A stretch of DNA of 64,000 nucleotides from CAVRQM01 sp963822705 (GTDB taxonomy: Bacteria > Pseudomonadota > Alphaproteobacteria > Acetobacterales > Acetobacteraceae): positions 68,531-132,530 of the forward strand of contig CAWGIX010000003.1 of assembly GCA_963822705.1 (NCBI GenBank), read 5' to 3'. Of the stretch, positions 17,650-26,456 are shown piece after piece. Within the stretch, counting starts at the first letter, position 1. Each line of letters opens with the position of its first letter. The notes under the pieces were generated by a model, which ran no database searches, was not told the DNA's origin, and was given only the letters and a program-made list of their open reading frames with translations. Made by a program: the position numbers and the translations under genes.

Positions 17650-18027
17650 CTATTTCGTTACTTTCTTCTTGCCGGCGATCGCCACCGCCTTGCCCTTGCG
17701 GGTGCGGGCATTGGTGTGCGTGCGCTGACCCCTGACCGGCAGGCCCCGGCGATGGCGCAGACCGCGGTAGCAGCCCAGATCCATCAAACGCTTGATGTTC
17801 ATGGCCACTTCGCGCCGCAAATCGCCCTCAACCCGGTAGTCGCGGTCGATTAGCTCGCGGATACGCAGCACCTCCTGGTCGGAAAGCTGATTCACCCGGC
17901 GCTCGCTCGGAAGGGCGAGTTTTGAGCAGATCGCCCGGGCCTTGGTCGGCCCTATGCCGTAGATGTAGCGCAGACTGATCTCGACCCGCTTGTTGGTCGG
18001 AATGTTCACACCGGCAATACGCGCCAC
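17650..18027 (-). CDS. rpsM: Ribosomal protein S13
   Basis: 125 residues with a GTG start (MARIAGVNIPTNKRVEISL). Helix-two-turn-helix typical of S13 (YIYGIGPTKARAICSKL), then GCYRGLRHRRGLPVRGQRTHTNARTRKG. It contacts the P-site tRNA and forms subunit bridges. It is the first gene of the alpha group, 194 bases downstream of adk. Confidence 0.98.
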   Translation of the reverse strand: MARIAGVNIPTNKRVEISLRYIYGIGPTKARAICSKLALPSERRVNQLSDQEVLRIRELIDRDYRVEGDLRREVAMNIKRLMDLGCYRGLRHRRGLPVRGQRTHTNARTRKGKAVAIAGKKKVTK

Positions 18028-18221
18028 GCCTTATCACTCCATGAGGCCCGGCGCGGCTGCGCAGGGCTCGACCGAGCGCCTAGCACACCGAAAGGCGGAC
18101 GAGCCTCGCAGCGCCGACGCATAGGGTTCCGCTATCCGCGAACAACAGACCGCCCCGGTGCCCCGGGGTGCCGCGGAGAGCGGAATATAGCTTTCGTTTG
18201 GGGAGAGTCAACGCTAGGGGA

Positions 18222-18908
18222 TCAACTTTTTGCGAGCAGGGGAGTCGGTACGCAGGGACACAGTCCATCAATGACTGCGATCAGCTGGCGGGTAACCGCG
18301 TCGATCTCCGCCATACCGTCCACCCCGTAAAGCCGCCCCTGTGTGCGGTAGTGCGGCAGCAACGGCGCGGTCTGCTCTCGGTATGCCGCCAACCGGGCCT
18401 CGACAGTGGCGCGGGTGTCATCCGCCCGGCGCGCGAACTCGGTGCTGCCGCAGATATCGCAGACGCCCTCGACTATCGGTCGCTTGAATGTGTCGTGGTA
18501 ACCGGTGCCGCAGCGAGCACACGTAAAGCGGCCCGCGATCCGCTCGACCAGCGCCGGCTCGTCCACCTCCAATTCGATCACCGCATCCAGTGACCGCTCC
18601 TCGGCATCGAGCAGGTCGTCCAACGCCCGAGCCTGTGCGCGAGTGCGGGGAAAACCGTCCAGAATGAATCCCCGAACGCAGTCCGGCCGTTCCACCCGCG
18701 CGCCCAGCATGCGAACCAGGATGTCGTCGGAGACCAGAGCGCCGGAATCCATGATGACCTTGGCTTGGCGGCCGATCTCGCTGCCGGCGGCGACCTCGGC
18801 GCGCAGCATGTCGCCGGTTGAGATCTGCGGGATGCCGTAGTGGTCCTGTAGACGCTTGGCCTGTGTGCCTTTGCCGGCGCCAGGCGGCCCCAGCAGGATC
18901 AGGTTCAT
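18222..18908 (-). CDS. adk: Adenylate kinase (zinc-lid form)
   Basis: 228 residues. Converts ATP + AMP to 2 ADP. P-loop GPPGAGKGT (7-15), AMP-binding region (ISTGDMLRAEV), DGFPRT motif, and a LID with a Cys4 zinc site (CARCG ... CDICG). The Cys4 LID is less common in Gram-negatives but known in alphaproteobacteria. The C-terminus has a short Cys/Pro-rich addition (LCPCVPTPLL). ATG overlaps the secY stop by 4 bases (18905-18908). Confidence 0.97.
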   Translation of the reverse strand: MNLILLGPPGAGKGTQAKRLQDHYGIPQISTGDMLRAEVAAGSEIGRQAKVIMDSGALVSDDILVRMLGARVERPDCVRGFILDGFPRTRAQARALDDLLDAEERSLDAVIELEVDEPALVERIAGRFTCARCGTGYHDTFKRPIVEGVCDICGSTEFARRADDTRATVEARLAAYREQTAPLLPHYRTQGRLYGVDGMAEIDAVTRQLIAVIDGLCPCVPTPLLAKS

Positions 18909-20251
18909 CGCACCCGGCCGCGCACCCGCGCCTTCTTGATCAGGCCCTCATATTGATGAGCCAGCAGATGCGACTGGATCTGCGTCACCGTGTCCATCGT
19001 CACCGACACGATGATCATGAGGCTGGTGCCGCCGAAATAGAACGGCACGCCGTAGCGGCTGATAAGAATTTCAGGCAACAGGCATACCGCCACCAGATAC
19101 ACGGCACCCACGGCGGTCAGCCGTGTCAGCACGTAGTCGAAATACTCCGCGGTGTTGGCGCCGGGGCGGATGCCGGGGATGAAGCCGCCATATTTTTTCA
19201 GATTATCCGCGGTCTCCTGCGGGTTGAACACCACCGCGGTGTAGAAGAAGGCGAAGAAGGCGATCATCGCGGGATAGAGGATCAGGTACAGCGGCTGCCC
19301 GTGCCCTAGTGCCGTGCCGATGCTGCCGAGCCAGCCGCTATGCGCGCCCTGCGCGGAAAAACCGATGACCGTCGCCGGAACCACCAGAATGGAGCTCGCG
19401 AAAATAGGCGGGATCACGCCCGACGTATTGATTTTCAGCGGCATGTGCGTGGAGTCGCCGCCGAACATGCGCTGACCGACCTGGCGTTTCGGATACTGCA
19501 CCACGATGCGCCGCTGCGCCCGCTCGATGAACACAATGAACGCGATCACCGCGACCGCGACCACCACGAAAACAAAGATGAACACCGGGCTTAGGGCCCC
19601 GGTACGGCCCAGCTCCAGCAGCGTGGCCAGGGCGTGCGGGACGTTGGCGACGATACCGGCGAATATGATCAGGCTGGTGCCGTTGCCAATGCCGCGCGCG
19701 GTGATCTGCTCGCCGAGCCACATCAGGAACATGGTCCCGCCGACCAGGGTGATGACGGTGGAAATGCGGAAGAACAAGCCCGGGTCGATTACCGCCGCGC
19801 CGCTGTTGCCGTGCAGACTCTCGAGCCCGACGGCGATGCCGTAGGACTGAAACGTGGCGATCAGCACGGTGAGGTAGCGGGTGTACTGGTTCATCCGCTT
19901 GCGCCCGGACTCGCCCTCCTTCTTCAAGGTCTCGAGCGTCGGGATGGCGGACGACATCAGCTGGATGATGATGCTGGCGCTGATATACGGCATGATGTTC
20001 AGCGCAAACACGGTCATGCGCCCCAGCGCGCCGCCGCTGAACATGTTGAACATGCCCAGAATGCCGCCGCCGCTGCGGGTCATCAGGTCGCCCATGACCG
20101 AGGCGTCCACGCCGGGCAGCGGAATGTACGTGCCAACCCGATAGATCAGCAGGGCGCCCAGCGTGAACCAGAGGCGCTTCTTGAGTTCTGTCGCCTTGGA
20201 CAGAACGCCAAGGCTCATGCTGGAGGCTAGCTGTTCCGCGGCCGAGGCCAT
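18905..20251 (-). CDS. secY: Preprotein translocase channel subunit SecY
   Basis: 448 residues with ten membrane helices, the pore of the Sec translocon. Family signatures include IYRVGTYIPLPGVD, the plug region GGGILGMFNMFSGGALGRMTVFALNIMPYISASI (18-35% Gly), KKEGESGRKRMNQYTRYLT in a cytoplasmic loop, and the C-terminal loop with GIRPG and the SRYGVPFYFGGTSLMIIVSV helix. It is followed directly by adk with a 4-base overlap. Confidence 0.98.
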   Translation of the reverse strand: MASAAEQLASSMSLGVLSKATELKKRLWFTLGALLIYRVGTYIPLPGVDASVMGDLMTRSGGGILGMFNMFSGGALGRMTVFALNIMPYISASIIIQLMSSAIPTLETLKKEGESGRKRMNQYTRYLTVLIATFQSYGIAVGLESLHGNSGAAVIDPGLFFRISTVITLVGGTMFLMWLGEQITARGIGNGTSLIIFAGIVANVPHALATLLELGRTGALSPVFIFVFVVVAVAVIAFIVFIERAQRRIVVQYPKRQVGQRMFGGDSTHMPLKINTSGVIPPIFASSILVVPATVIGFSAQGAHSGWLGSIGTALGHGQPLYLILYPAMIAFFAFFYTAVVFNPQETADNLKKYGGFIPGIRPGANTAEYFDYVLTRLTAVGAVYLVAVCLLPEILISRYGVPFYFGGTSLMIIVSVTMDTVTQIQSHLLAHQYEGLIKKARVRGRVR

Positions 20252-20353
20252 GCGCTTCCCCTCATTGCTTCGTGCGACGCCGCGCGAGGCGCCCTCTAAA
20301 TGCGTCGCGCGGCCCGCAGCGACAAGCCCAACCGCTTCAAGCGGGGATCGCGG

Positions 20354-20848
20354 TCAACCGGCGGGCGGTGTCTCGCCCAACGCGGTACGCAGGACCGTGG
20401 CGGTGACACTGCCGCCGGCCGCCTGTACCGCCGTCACCGCGGCGGCGGACGCGCCGGAAACGGTGATATTGACGGCGCGACCGATCTCGCCCTTGGCCAG
20501 GAGGCGCACGCCCCGGGTCTTGCCGCGCACCAGTCCGGCTGCGCGCAGTTCTACCTCGGTAATCGGCTGCGCCGCATCAATGCGTCCCGCCTCGATGGCC
20601 CGGGCGACCGCCTGCAGGTTCACCGGAGCGTACTCGCGGCGAAAGATGTTCTTGAACCCGCGCTTGGGGAGCCGCCGATAGATCGGCAGCTGGCCGCCCT
20701 CAAACCCGTTCAGTGCCACGCCCTCGCGCGCCTTTTGCCCCTTCACGCCCTTGCCGGAGGTCTTGCCCTTGCCCGAGCCAATCCCCCGGCCCAGCCGCTT
20801 GCTTTTCGGCCGGGCGCCGGGCTTGTCGCGCAACTGGTTCAGTTTCAT
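20354..20848 (-). CDS. rplO: Ribosomal protein L15
   Basis: 164 residues. N-terminus MKLNQLRDKPGARPKSKRLGRG and a Gly-rich arm (GIGSGKGKTSGKGVKGQKAR) that penetrates 23S rRNA. The globular domain ends in an unusual Ala/Pro-rich tail (GETPPAG). It starts 1 base after the rpmD stop; a 102-base gap separates it from secY. Confidence 0.97.
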   Translation of the reverse strand: MKLNQLRDKPGARPKSKRLGRGIGSGKGKTSGKGVKGQKAREGVALNGFEGGQLPIYRRLPKRGFKNIFRREYAPVNLQAVARAIEAGRIDAAQPITEVELRAAGLVRGKTRGVRLLAKGEIGRAVNITVSGASAAAVTAVQAAGGSVTATVLRTALGETPPAG

Positions 20849-20849
20849 G

Positions 20850-21047
20850 TCAAGACGGCTCCTCGACCCGGATCAGGTGCGCCACCTTGCGAATCATGCC
20901 GCGCACCGAAGGCGTATCCTCGAGGGTGCGGGTGCGGCGGATCTTGTTAAGACCGAGGCCGATCAGCGTCTCTCTCTGGCCCGGCTTGCGGCCCGCGACC
21001 GACGCGGTCTGCATCACGCGCACCGTCTTTTTCTCCGCATCAGACAT
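20850..21047 (-). CDS. rpmD: Ribosomal protein L30
   Basis: 65 residues (MSDAEKKTVRVMQTASVAGR), with the family core GLGLNKIRRTRTLEDTPSVRGM. The ATG at 21047 overlaps the end of rpsE by 8 bases. A longer open frame upstream is only the shadow of rpsE. Confidence 0.96.
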   Translation of the reverse strand: MSDAEKKTVRVMQTASVAGRKPGQRETLIGLGLNKIRRTRTLEDTPSVRGMIRKVAHLIRVEEPS

Positions 21048-21663
21048 CCGCCGTCTCCTGCTGACCTGTCTCGGCCGCCGGGCCGTCGCCCGCGGGAGAC
21101 GCCTCCCGCTTGCCGAGCAGGTCGGACACTTTCTTCCCCCGCCGGGCGGCGACGGTGCGCGGATTGCCGCAGCGCTGCAGGGCGGCAAAAGTCGCCTTGA
21201 CCATGTTGTGCGGGTTGCGGCTGCCGAGACTTTTTGCCACGACGTCGCCGATGCCCAGCGTCTCGAAAACCGCGCGCATGGGCCCGCCGGCAATGATGCC
21301 GGTGCCGGCCTGCGCCGAACGCAGCACTACCTCGCCGGCGCCGTACCGCGCTTGCACGTCGTGGTGCAGGGTGCGGCCTTCCTTCATCGGCACGCGGATC
21401 ATGGTGCGCTTGGCGCGGTCGGTTGCCTTGCGGATTGCCTCCGGCACTTCGCGCGCCTTGCCGGCGCCGTAGCCCACGCGCCCTTTCTGGTCGCCGACCA
21501 CGACCAAAGCCGCGAACGCAAAGCGGCGGCCGCCTTTGACCACTTTCGCCACTCGATTGATGGTGACGAGCTTGTCGATCAGTTCGTCACCCCCGTCACG
21601 GTCGTGACCGCGATCGCGGTCGCGTCCACGCCCACCGTCTCGTGTGTCACGTGCCATGCGCAA
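21040..21663 (-). CDS. rpsE: Ribosomal protein S5
   Basis: 207 residues, longer than the usual 165. There is a charged, Asp/Arg/Gly-rich N-terminal extension (about 1-27, RDGGRGRDRDRGHDRDGGDE) and a C-terminal extension (KKVSDLLGKREASPAGDGP). Between them is the S5 core with KLVTINRVAKVVKGGRRFAF and the decoding-fidelity loop. Both extensions are common in alphaproteobacteria. Confidence 0.97.
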   Translation of the reverse strand: MRMARDTRDGGRGRDRDRGHDRDGGDELIDKLVTINRVAKVVKGGRRFAFAALVVVGDQKGRVGYGAGKAREVPEAIRKATDRAKRTMIRVPMKEGRTLHHDVQARYGAGEVVLRSAQAGTGIIAGGPMRAVFETLGIGDVVAKSLGSRNPHNMVKATFAALQRCGNPRTVAARRGKKVSDLLGKREASPAGDGPAAETGQQETADV

Positions 21664-21669
21664 GAATCC

Positions 21670-22032
21670 TTAGAATGCGAGCCCGCCCTCGCGGGCGGCT
21701 TCGGCCAGCGCTTTGACGCGGCCGTGGTAAAGATACGCGCCGCGATCGAATACCACGGCGGTAACGCCAGCCGCGAGCGCCCGTTCGGCGACGAGTTTTC
21801 CCACCGCCGCGGCGGCGGCTTTGTCCGCGCCGGTCTTCAAGTCGTCGCGCAGCGTGCGGTCCAGGCTGGATGCGGCGGCCACCGTTCGGCCCTGCCCGTC
21901 GTCGATCACCTGGGCATAGATGTGCTTGCCGGACCGAAACACCGACAGGCGTGGGCGCCCGCCCGATTTGCGGCGCAACTGGAACCGCAGGCGCAGGCGC
22001 CGGCGGTCGCGCAGAGCTTGGATGTCGCTCAC
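21670..22032 (-). CDS. rplR: Ribosomal protein L18
   Basis: 120 residues with a GTG start (VSDIQALRDRRRLRLRF) overlapping the rplF stop by 4 bases. Core RPRLSVFRSGKHIYAQVIDD and VVFDRGAYLYHGRVKALAEAAREGGL. It binds 5S rRNA in the central protuberance. The frame continues upstream but that is the rplF shadow. Confidence 0.96.
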   Translation of the reverse strand: MSDIQALRDRRRLRLRFQLRRKSGGRPRLSVFRSGKHIYAQVIDDGQGRTVAAASSLDRTLRDDLKTGADKAAAAAVGKLVAERALAAGVTAVVFDRGAYLYHGRVKALAEAAREGGLAF

Positions 22033-22562
22033 TTCTTCTTGCCTTCCTTGCGCCGGATGGCCTCGCCCTCGAATTTCACGCCCTTGCCCTTGTACGGCTC
22101 GGGCGGACGCCAAGCGCGGATTTCGGCGGCCACTTGGCCGACCTGGCGCTTGTCCATGCCCTCGATCTTGATCGCGGTCGGCCGCTCGCAGGTGATTTTT
22201 ATCCCCTCGGGAATCGGGTAGACCACGTCGTGCGAAAAGCCGAGATTGATGACCAGATTCTTGCCCTGCACCGAGGCGCGATAGCCGGTGCCGGTGATCT
22301 CCATCGATTTGGTATAGCCGGTCGAGACGCCGCGCACCATGTTGGCCACCAGCGCCCGCGTGGTGCCCCACATCATGCGTGCTGGGGTCGAGCTGACGCG
22401 CGGTTTGACGGTGAATTTCTGGCCGTCAATGCTGCCTTCCACAAGGTCGGTCAGTTCGAGCCGCAGTTCGCCGAGCTTGCCGCGAGCAGTCAGCGTGCGC
22501 CCGACCAACGCCAGGTTCACGCCCGCCGGGATCTCGACCGGATACTTGCCTACGCGAGACAT
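22029..22562 (-). CDS. rplF: Ribosomal protein L6
   Basis: 177 residues from ATG 22562 (MSRVGKYPVEIPAGVNLALV). Two L6 repeats, with the family signature GVSTGYTKSMEITGTGYRA and the C-terminal PPEPYKGKGVKFEGE. It sits near the sarcin-ricin loop on the large subunit and lies 10 bases after rpsH. Confidence 0.97.
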   Translation of the reverse strand: MSRVGKYPVEIPAGVNLALVGRTLTARGKLGELRLELTDLVEGSIDGQKFTVKPRVSSTPARMMWGTTRALVANMVRGVSTGYTKSMEITGTGYRASVQGKNLVINLGFSHDVVYPIPEGIKITCERPTAIKIEGMDKRQVGQVAAEIRAWRPPEPYKGKGVKFEGEAIRRKEGKKK

Positions 22563-22572
22563 TGCACAGTCC

Positions 22573-22971
22573 TCAGAATACGCGGCACAGGATTTCCCCG
22601 CCGACGTTGGCGGCGCGCGCCTCGGCATCGCTCAGCACCCCGCGGGGCGTCGACAGGATCGACACGCCGAGCCCGGCATACACGCGCGGCAGTTCCTTGA
22701 TCTTGGAATAGACGCGCCTTCCCGGTTTGGAGACGCGGGTGATTTCCTTGATGACCGGCTCACCCTCATTGTATTTCAGCTCGATACGGAGCTGTGCTAC
22801 ACCAGGGCGCAACTCCTCGGCAGAGAAGCCGCGAATGAAGCCCTCGCGCTTCAGCGCATCCAGCACATTCGCGCGCAGCTTGCTGGCCGGGGCGACGCAG
22901 GCGGCGTGACGGCTGCGTTGCGCGTTGCGAATGCGCGTCAGCATATCGCCCAACGGATCAGACATGCTCAT
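22573..22971 (-). CDS. rpsH: Ribosomal protein S8
   Basis: 132 residues (MSMSDPLGDMLTRIRNAQ), ending with the signature LPRVYAGLGVSILSTPRGVLSD and GGEILCRVF. It is a primary 16S rRNA binder and, in enteric bacteria, represses the spc operon; no such leader was looked for successfully here. Lies 15 bases after rpsN. Confidence 0.97.
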   Translation of the reverse strand: MSMSDPLGDMLTRIRNAQRSRHAACVAPASKLRANVLDALKREGFIRGFSAEELRPGVAQLRIELKYNEGEPVIKEITRVSKPGRRVYSKIKELPRVYAGLGVSILSTPRGVLSDAEARAANVGGEILCRVF

Positions 22972-22986
22972 TGAGGGCGCCCCTCT

Positions 22987-23292
22987 CTACCAGCTCGCCT
23001 TGACCATGCCGGGGATCTGTCCGGCGCTGGCCAAGTCGCGCAACGCGATGCGAGACAGCTTGAACTTGCGATAGTTGGACCGCGACCGCCCGGTGAGTTC
23101 GCACCGCAGGCGCACGCGCACGGCGGCACCGTTCCGCGGAAGGCGCGCCAGCTTGATCGTGGCCTCGAATCGATCTTCGACCGGAAGCGTGCGGTCCATC
23201 ACCACGGATTTCAGCGCACGCCGTTTGGACTTGTCGCGCGCGGTCATGCGCTCGCGCATCTTGTTGCGATTGATTTGTGAAGTCTTGGCCAT
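22987..23292 (-). CDS. rpsN: Ribosomal protein S14 (zinc-free form)
   Basis: 101 residues from ATG 23292 (MAKTSQINRNKMRERMTARD), with C-terminus LTGRSRSNYRKFKLSRIALRDLA and GMVKASW. There are no CxxC pairs, so it is the zinc-independent long form. The open frame continues upstream into the displaced 3' end of rplE; that is an artefact of the rplE frame break, not a fusion. Confidence 0.96.
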   Translation of the reverse strand: MAKTSQINRNKMRERMTARDKSKRRALKSVVMDRTLPVEDRFEATIKLARLPRNGAAVRVRLRCELTGRSRSNYRKFKLSRIALRDLASAGQIPGMVKASW

Positions 23293-23360
23293 GTCTATCC
23301 TCCGGAACCTGCGGATGCCGGCCGCGACGCCAGCGCTTTCTGCGGTTTTCCCAACCCTGT

Positions 23361-24133
23361 TCACTTGGTGAACGGAATATCGAAATCGGCGCAGCAGCGC
23401 CTTTGCCTCGGCATCCGTGTGCGCCGTGGTGACGAACACGATGTCCAGCCCGCGGATCGAATCCACTCGGTCATAAACGATTTCCGGGAACACAATCTGC
23501 TCGCGTAAGCCCATGGCGAAATTGCCACGGCCATCAAAACCTTTGTTCGCGGGCAATACCGCGAAAGTCGCGCACTCGTGGCAGGGCGATCGTCACCAGT
23601 CGGTCGAGAAATTCGTACATTCGCGTCTTGCGCAGCGTCACCTTGCAGCCGATCGCCAGACCTTTGCGGATCTTGAACCCGGCAATAGCCTTCTTGGCCA
23701 GCGTTTTGACAGGTTTCTGGCCGCTGATCAGGGCGAGTTCCGCCACGGCGGCATCGAGCTTTTTCTGGTCCCCGGCCGCCTCGCCCACGCCCATGTTGAT
23801 GACGATCTTTTCCAGCTTCGGCACCTGCATTGGATTCGTGTAGCCGAACTCCTGGCGGAGCGAGTCGCGGACTTCGTCGTTGTAGCGTTTCAGCATTCGC
23901 GGCGGTTCCTTGGCCCCCGCCTCCACCTGCTGTGCGACTGTTACTTCCTGCAGCGTCGTGGGGCCGGAGGACGCGGCGGCCGCGTTCTTCCCCGAGGACG
24001 CGCCGCGCCCCGCGGCACCCTTATTGGCGGCCGCGCCCTTGGCGCCGGATTTTGCACCGCCCTTGGCGCCGCCCTTGGACGATGCACCGCCCTTCTTTGC
24101 CCCGCCGGCGGTGGGTTTTGCCTGTTTTGCCAT
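23361..24133 (-). CDS. rplE: Ribosomal protein L5 with two frame breaks and a Lys/Ala/Gly-rich N-terminal extension
   Basis: Starts at ATG 24133 (MAKQAKPTAGG). Residues 1 to about 60 are a low-complexity K/A/G/S extension unlike ordinary L5. The L5 core follows (MLKRYNDEVRDSLRQEFGY through PRVRDFRG). The first frame then ends early, while the conserved continuation (PANKGFDGRGNFAMGLREQIVFPEI) lies one frame over from about 23557. A second one-base shift near 23378-23390 is needed to reach the proper end (DIPFTK, stop 23361-23363). Each break is explained by one extra base. L5 is essential, so I take the breaks to be sequence errors. It binds 5S rRNA and P-site tRNA. Confidence 0.88.
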
Positions 24134-24143
24134 CAAACCCTCC

Positions 24144-24464
24144 TCAGGCTTCGATCTCGTTGCCGGTCGCCCGGGCAATACGCACCTTGCGGCCATCCTC
24201 CAGCACCCGGAAACCTACGCGCGTGGCCTTTCCGGTCTTGCCGTCCACCAGCATCAGGTTCGACAGGTGAATGGTCGCCTCCGCCTCGACGATGCCGCCC
24301 GGCTGGCCCATGCCGCGCGGTTTGGTGTGACGCTTGGCGATGTTCACCCCTCGCACCACGGCACGTCCGTCCTTCGGCAGCACCTGCAGCACCTCGCCCT
24401 GCTTGCCGCGATCGGCACCGGCGATCACGGCCACCGTGTCGCCCTTGCGGATACGCGCGGCCAT
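24144..24464 (-). CDS. rplX: Ribosomal protein L24
   Basis: 106 residues from ATG 24464, which shares a base with the rplN stop (TGATG); GTG 24467 would add one residue. KOW motif region (RKGDTVAVIAGADRGKQGEVLQVL) and NIAKRHTKPRGMGQPGGIVEAEA. It is an early assembly initiator of the large subunit. Confidence 0.97.
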   Translation of the reverse strand: MAARIRKGDTVAVIAGADRGKQGEVLQVLPKDGRAVVRGVNIAKRHTKPRGMGQPGGIVEAEATIHLSNLMLVDGKTGKATRVGFRVLEDGRKVRIARATGNEIEA

Positions 24465-24832
24465 CACAGCACCTCCGGCGCTAGCGAAATAATCTTCATG
24501 AATTTTTGCGCCCGCAATTCGCGCACGACCGGCCCGAAGATGCGGGTGCCGATCGGCTCCCGCTGCTTGGTGATGAGCACCGCGGCATTGCGGTCAAAAC
24601 GGATGGCACTGCCGTCCGGCCTGCGCACCGGGAACGACGTGCGCACGATCACCGCCTGGTGTACGTCGCCCTTCTTGACCTTTCCGCGTGGGATCGCGTC
24701 CTTTACCGAGACAACAATGATGTCACCGACCGACGCGGTCTTGCGCCTGGTGCCGCCCAGCACCTTGATGCACTGCACGCGCCGCGCACCGGAATTGTCG
24801 GCCACCTCCAGGTTGCTCTCGACGGAAATCAT
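24464..24832 (-). CDS. rplN: Ribosomal protein L14
   Basis: 122 residues, the standard length. Starts MISVESNLEVADNSGARRVQ and contains the L14 signature GDIIVVSVKDAIPRGKVKKGD. Intersubunit bridge protein. 11 bases after rpsQ, overlapping rplX by one base. Confidence 0.98.
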   Translation of the reverse strand: MISVESNLEVADNSGARRVQCIKVLGGTRRKTASVGDIIVVSVKDAIPRGKVKKGDVHQAVIVRTSFPVRRPDGSAIRFDRNAAVLITKQREPIGTRIFGPVVRELRAQKFMKIISLAPEVL

Positions 24833-24843
24833 GGTTCGGGTCC

Positions 24844-25116
24844 TTACGCCTGCGGCTGCGCGGGCGGCACGCCAAGTTTTTCGCCGTTGCGCTCGATCAC
24901 CAGCCAGGCCTTGCGCTTGCTGATCGGCGGACACTCCTCGATGCGCACCGTGTCGCCCTCGCGGCACTGGTTCGCCTCGTCATGCGCCGCGTATTTCTTC
25001 GAGCGCCGAATGAACTTCTTGTATAGCGGATGCATCACCCGGCGATCGACCAGCACGGTTACCGTCTTGTCCATCTTTTCGCTGGTCACCCGCCCGGTCA
25101 GGACGCGCTTGGGCAT
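24844..25116 (-). CDS. rpsQ: Ribosomal protein S17
   Basis: 90 residues (MPKRVLTGRVTSEKMDKTVTV), OB-fold, with GDTVRIEECPPISKRKAWLV. Primary 16S rRNA binder. 13 bases after rpmC. Confidence 0.97.
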   Translation of the reverse strand: MPKRVLTGRVTSEKMDKTVTVLVDRRVMHPLYKKFIRRSKKYAAHDEANQCREGDTVRIEECPPISKRKAWLVIERNGEKLGVPPAQPQA

Positions 25117-25129
25117 CGTCCCCGTCTCC

Positions 25130-25345
25130 TTAAGTTTTGGCGGTCGAGCGCTGCTGCCCGCCGAGAATTGTTTTGATACGCGCGATGTCGCGGCGCACCG
25201 CGCGCACGCGGCCTATGCCCTCGTTCTGCCCGGTCGCGCGCTGGAAGCGCAGGTTGAACTGCTCCTTGCGAAGGTCGAGCAGTTGTGCGGTCAGTTGGTC
25301 CTGGCTCTTGGTGCGCAAGTCGACGGGCTTGATCTGCTTGGCCAT
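25130..25345 (-). CDS. rpmC: Ribosomal protein L29
   Basis: 71 residues, helical hairpin (LDLRKEQFNLRFQRATGQ, the L29 signature). It lies at the exit of the polypeptide tunnel next to L23. 3 bases after rplP. Confidence 0.97.
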   Translation of the reverse strand: MAKQIKPVDLRTKSQDQLTAQLLDLRKEQFNLRFQRATGQNEGIGRVRAVRRDIARIKTILGGQQRSTAKT

Positions 25346-25348
25346 ATT

Positions 25349-25765
25349 TCAGCCGTCCCCGATGCGGGCGATGAACTTCGTTCTGATCGGCAGCTTTGCG
25401 GCCCCCAGCGTCAATGCCTGCCGCGCCAGATCGGGGGCCACGCCGTCAACCTCGAACATGATGCGGCCGGGCTTCACCCGGCATACCCAGAACTCGGGCG
25501 AGCCCTTGCCGGAACCCATGCGCACTTCCTGGGGTTTCTGCGACACCGGGACGTCCGGGAAAATGCGTATCCAGACCCGGCCGGCGCGCTTCATCGCCCG
25601 CGTGATGGCGCGCCGCGCCGCCTCGATCTGGCGCGCCGTGACCCGGTCCGGTTCCATCGCCTTGAGGCCGAACTGGCCGAAATTGAGCGCAAAGCCGCCT
25701 TTCGCAAGACCGTGGATGCGGCCCTTGTGAGCCTTGCGATATTTGGTGCGCTTGGGGGACAGCAT
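25349..25765 (-). CDS. rplP: Ribosomal protein L16
   Basis: 138 residues (MLSPKRTKYRKAHKGRIHG). Signatures RMGSGKGSPEFWVCRVKPGRI and ITRAMKRAGRVWIRIFPD. Organises the A-site region of 23S rRNA. 13 bases after rpsC. Confidence 0.98.
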   Translation of the reverse strand: MLSPKRTKYRKAHKGRIHGLAKGGFALNFGQFGLKAMEPDRVTARQIEAARRAITRAMKRAGRVWIRIFPDVPVSQKPQEVRMGSGKGSPEFWVCRVKPGRIMFEVDGVAPDLARQALTLGAAKLPIRTKFIARIGDG

Positions 25766-25778
25766 GTTTTCCGGACTC

Positions 25779-26456
25779 CTAGCGCTGCGGCGCCTGTTCG
25801 GCAGCGCGACGGTCCTGCGCGGACGGGTCGTGCGCCAGGATCTCGCCTTTAAAAATCCAGACTTTCACGCCGCAGGTCCCATAGGTAGTCTTGGCCGTGG
25901 CAATGCCGAAGTCGATATCCGCGCGCAACGTGTGCAGCGGCACGCGGCCCTCGCGGTACCATTCCACACGCGCAATTTCCGCGCCGCCGAGACGACCGCC
26001 GCAGTTGATGCGGATGCCCTGCGCGCCGAGCCGCATCGCCGACTGCACGGCCCGCTTCATGGCGCGGCGGAACGCCACACGACGCTCGAGCTGCTGGGCA
26101 ATGTTCTCGGCCACCAGCTGCGCATCGATCTCGGGCTTGCGGATTTCGACGATGTTCAGCGACACCTCGGACTTCGCCATCTTGGCCAAATCCTTGCGCA
26201 AATTCTCGATGTCCTGGCCGCGCTTGCCGATCACCACGCCGGGTCGCGCGGCATAGATCGTCACCCGCGGCTTTTTGGCCGGGCGCTCGATCACCACGCG
26301 CGAGACGCCGGCGCCCGACAAACGTTGGCGCAGCTTTTTCCGCAATTGCAAGTCATCGTGCAACATCTTAGCGTAGTCGTTGCCCGTGTACCAGCGGCTG
26401 TCCCAGCTGCGGTTGATGCCCAGCCGCAGCCCGATCGGATTGACTTTGTGACCCAT
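25779..26456 (-). CDS. rpsC: Ribosomal protein S3
   Basis: 225 residues from ATG 26456 (MGHKVNPIGLRLGINRSWDS), sharing one base with the rplV stop. KH domain (VIERPAKKPRVTIYAARPGVVIGKRG) and C-terminal domain (GRLGGAEIARVEWYREGRVPLHTLRADIDF). Forms the mRNA entry site. The tail (AQDRRAAEQAPQR) is lineage-specific. Confidence 0.98.
   Translation of the reverse strand: MGHKVNPIGLRLGINRSWDSRWYTGNDYAKMLHDDLQLRKKLRQRLSGAGVSRVVIERPAKKPRVTIYAARPGVVIGKRGQDIENLRKDLAKMAKSEVSLNIVEIRKPEIDAQLVAENIAQQLERRVAFRRAMKRAVQSAMRLGAQGIRINCGGRLGGAEIARVEWYREGRVPLHTLRADIDFGIATAKTTYGTCGVKVWIFKGEILAHDPSAQDRRAAEQAPQR

Noticed and set aside
22987..23556. Apparent L5-S14 fusion protein
   Set aside because: It is the displaced 3' end of rplE read through into rpsN because of frame errors; rpsN has its own start at 23292.
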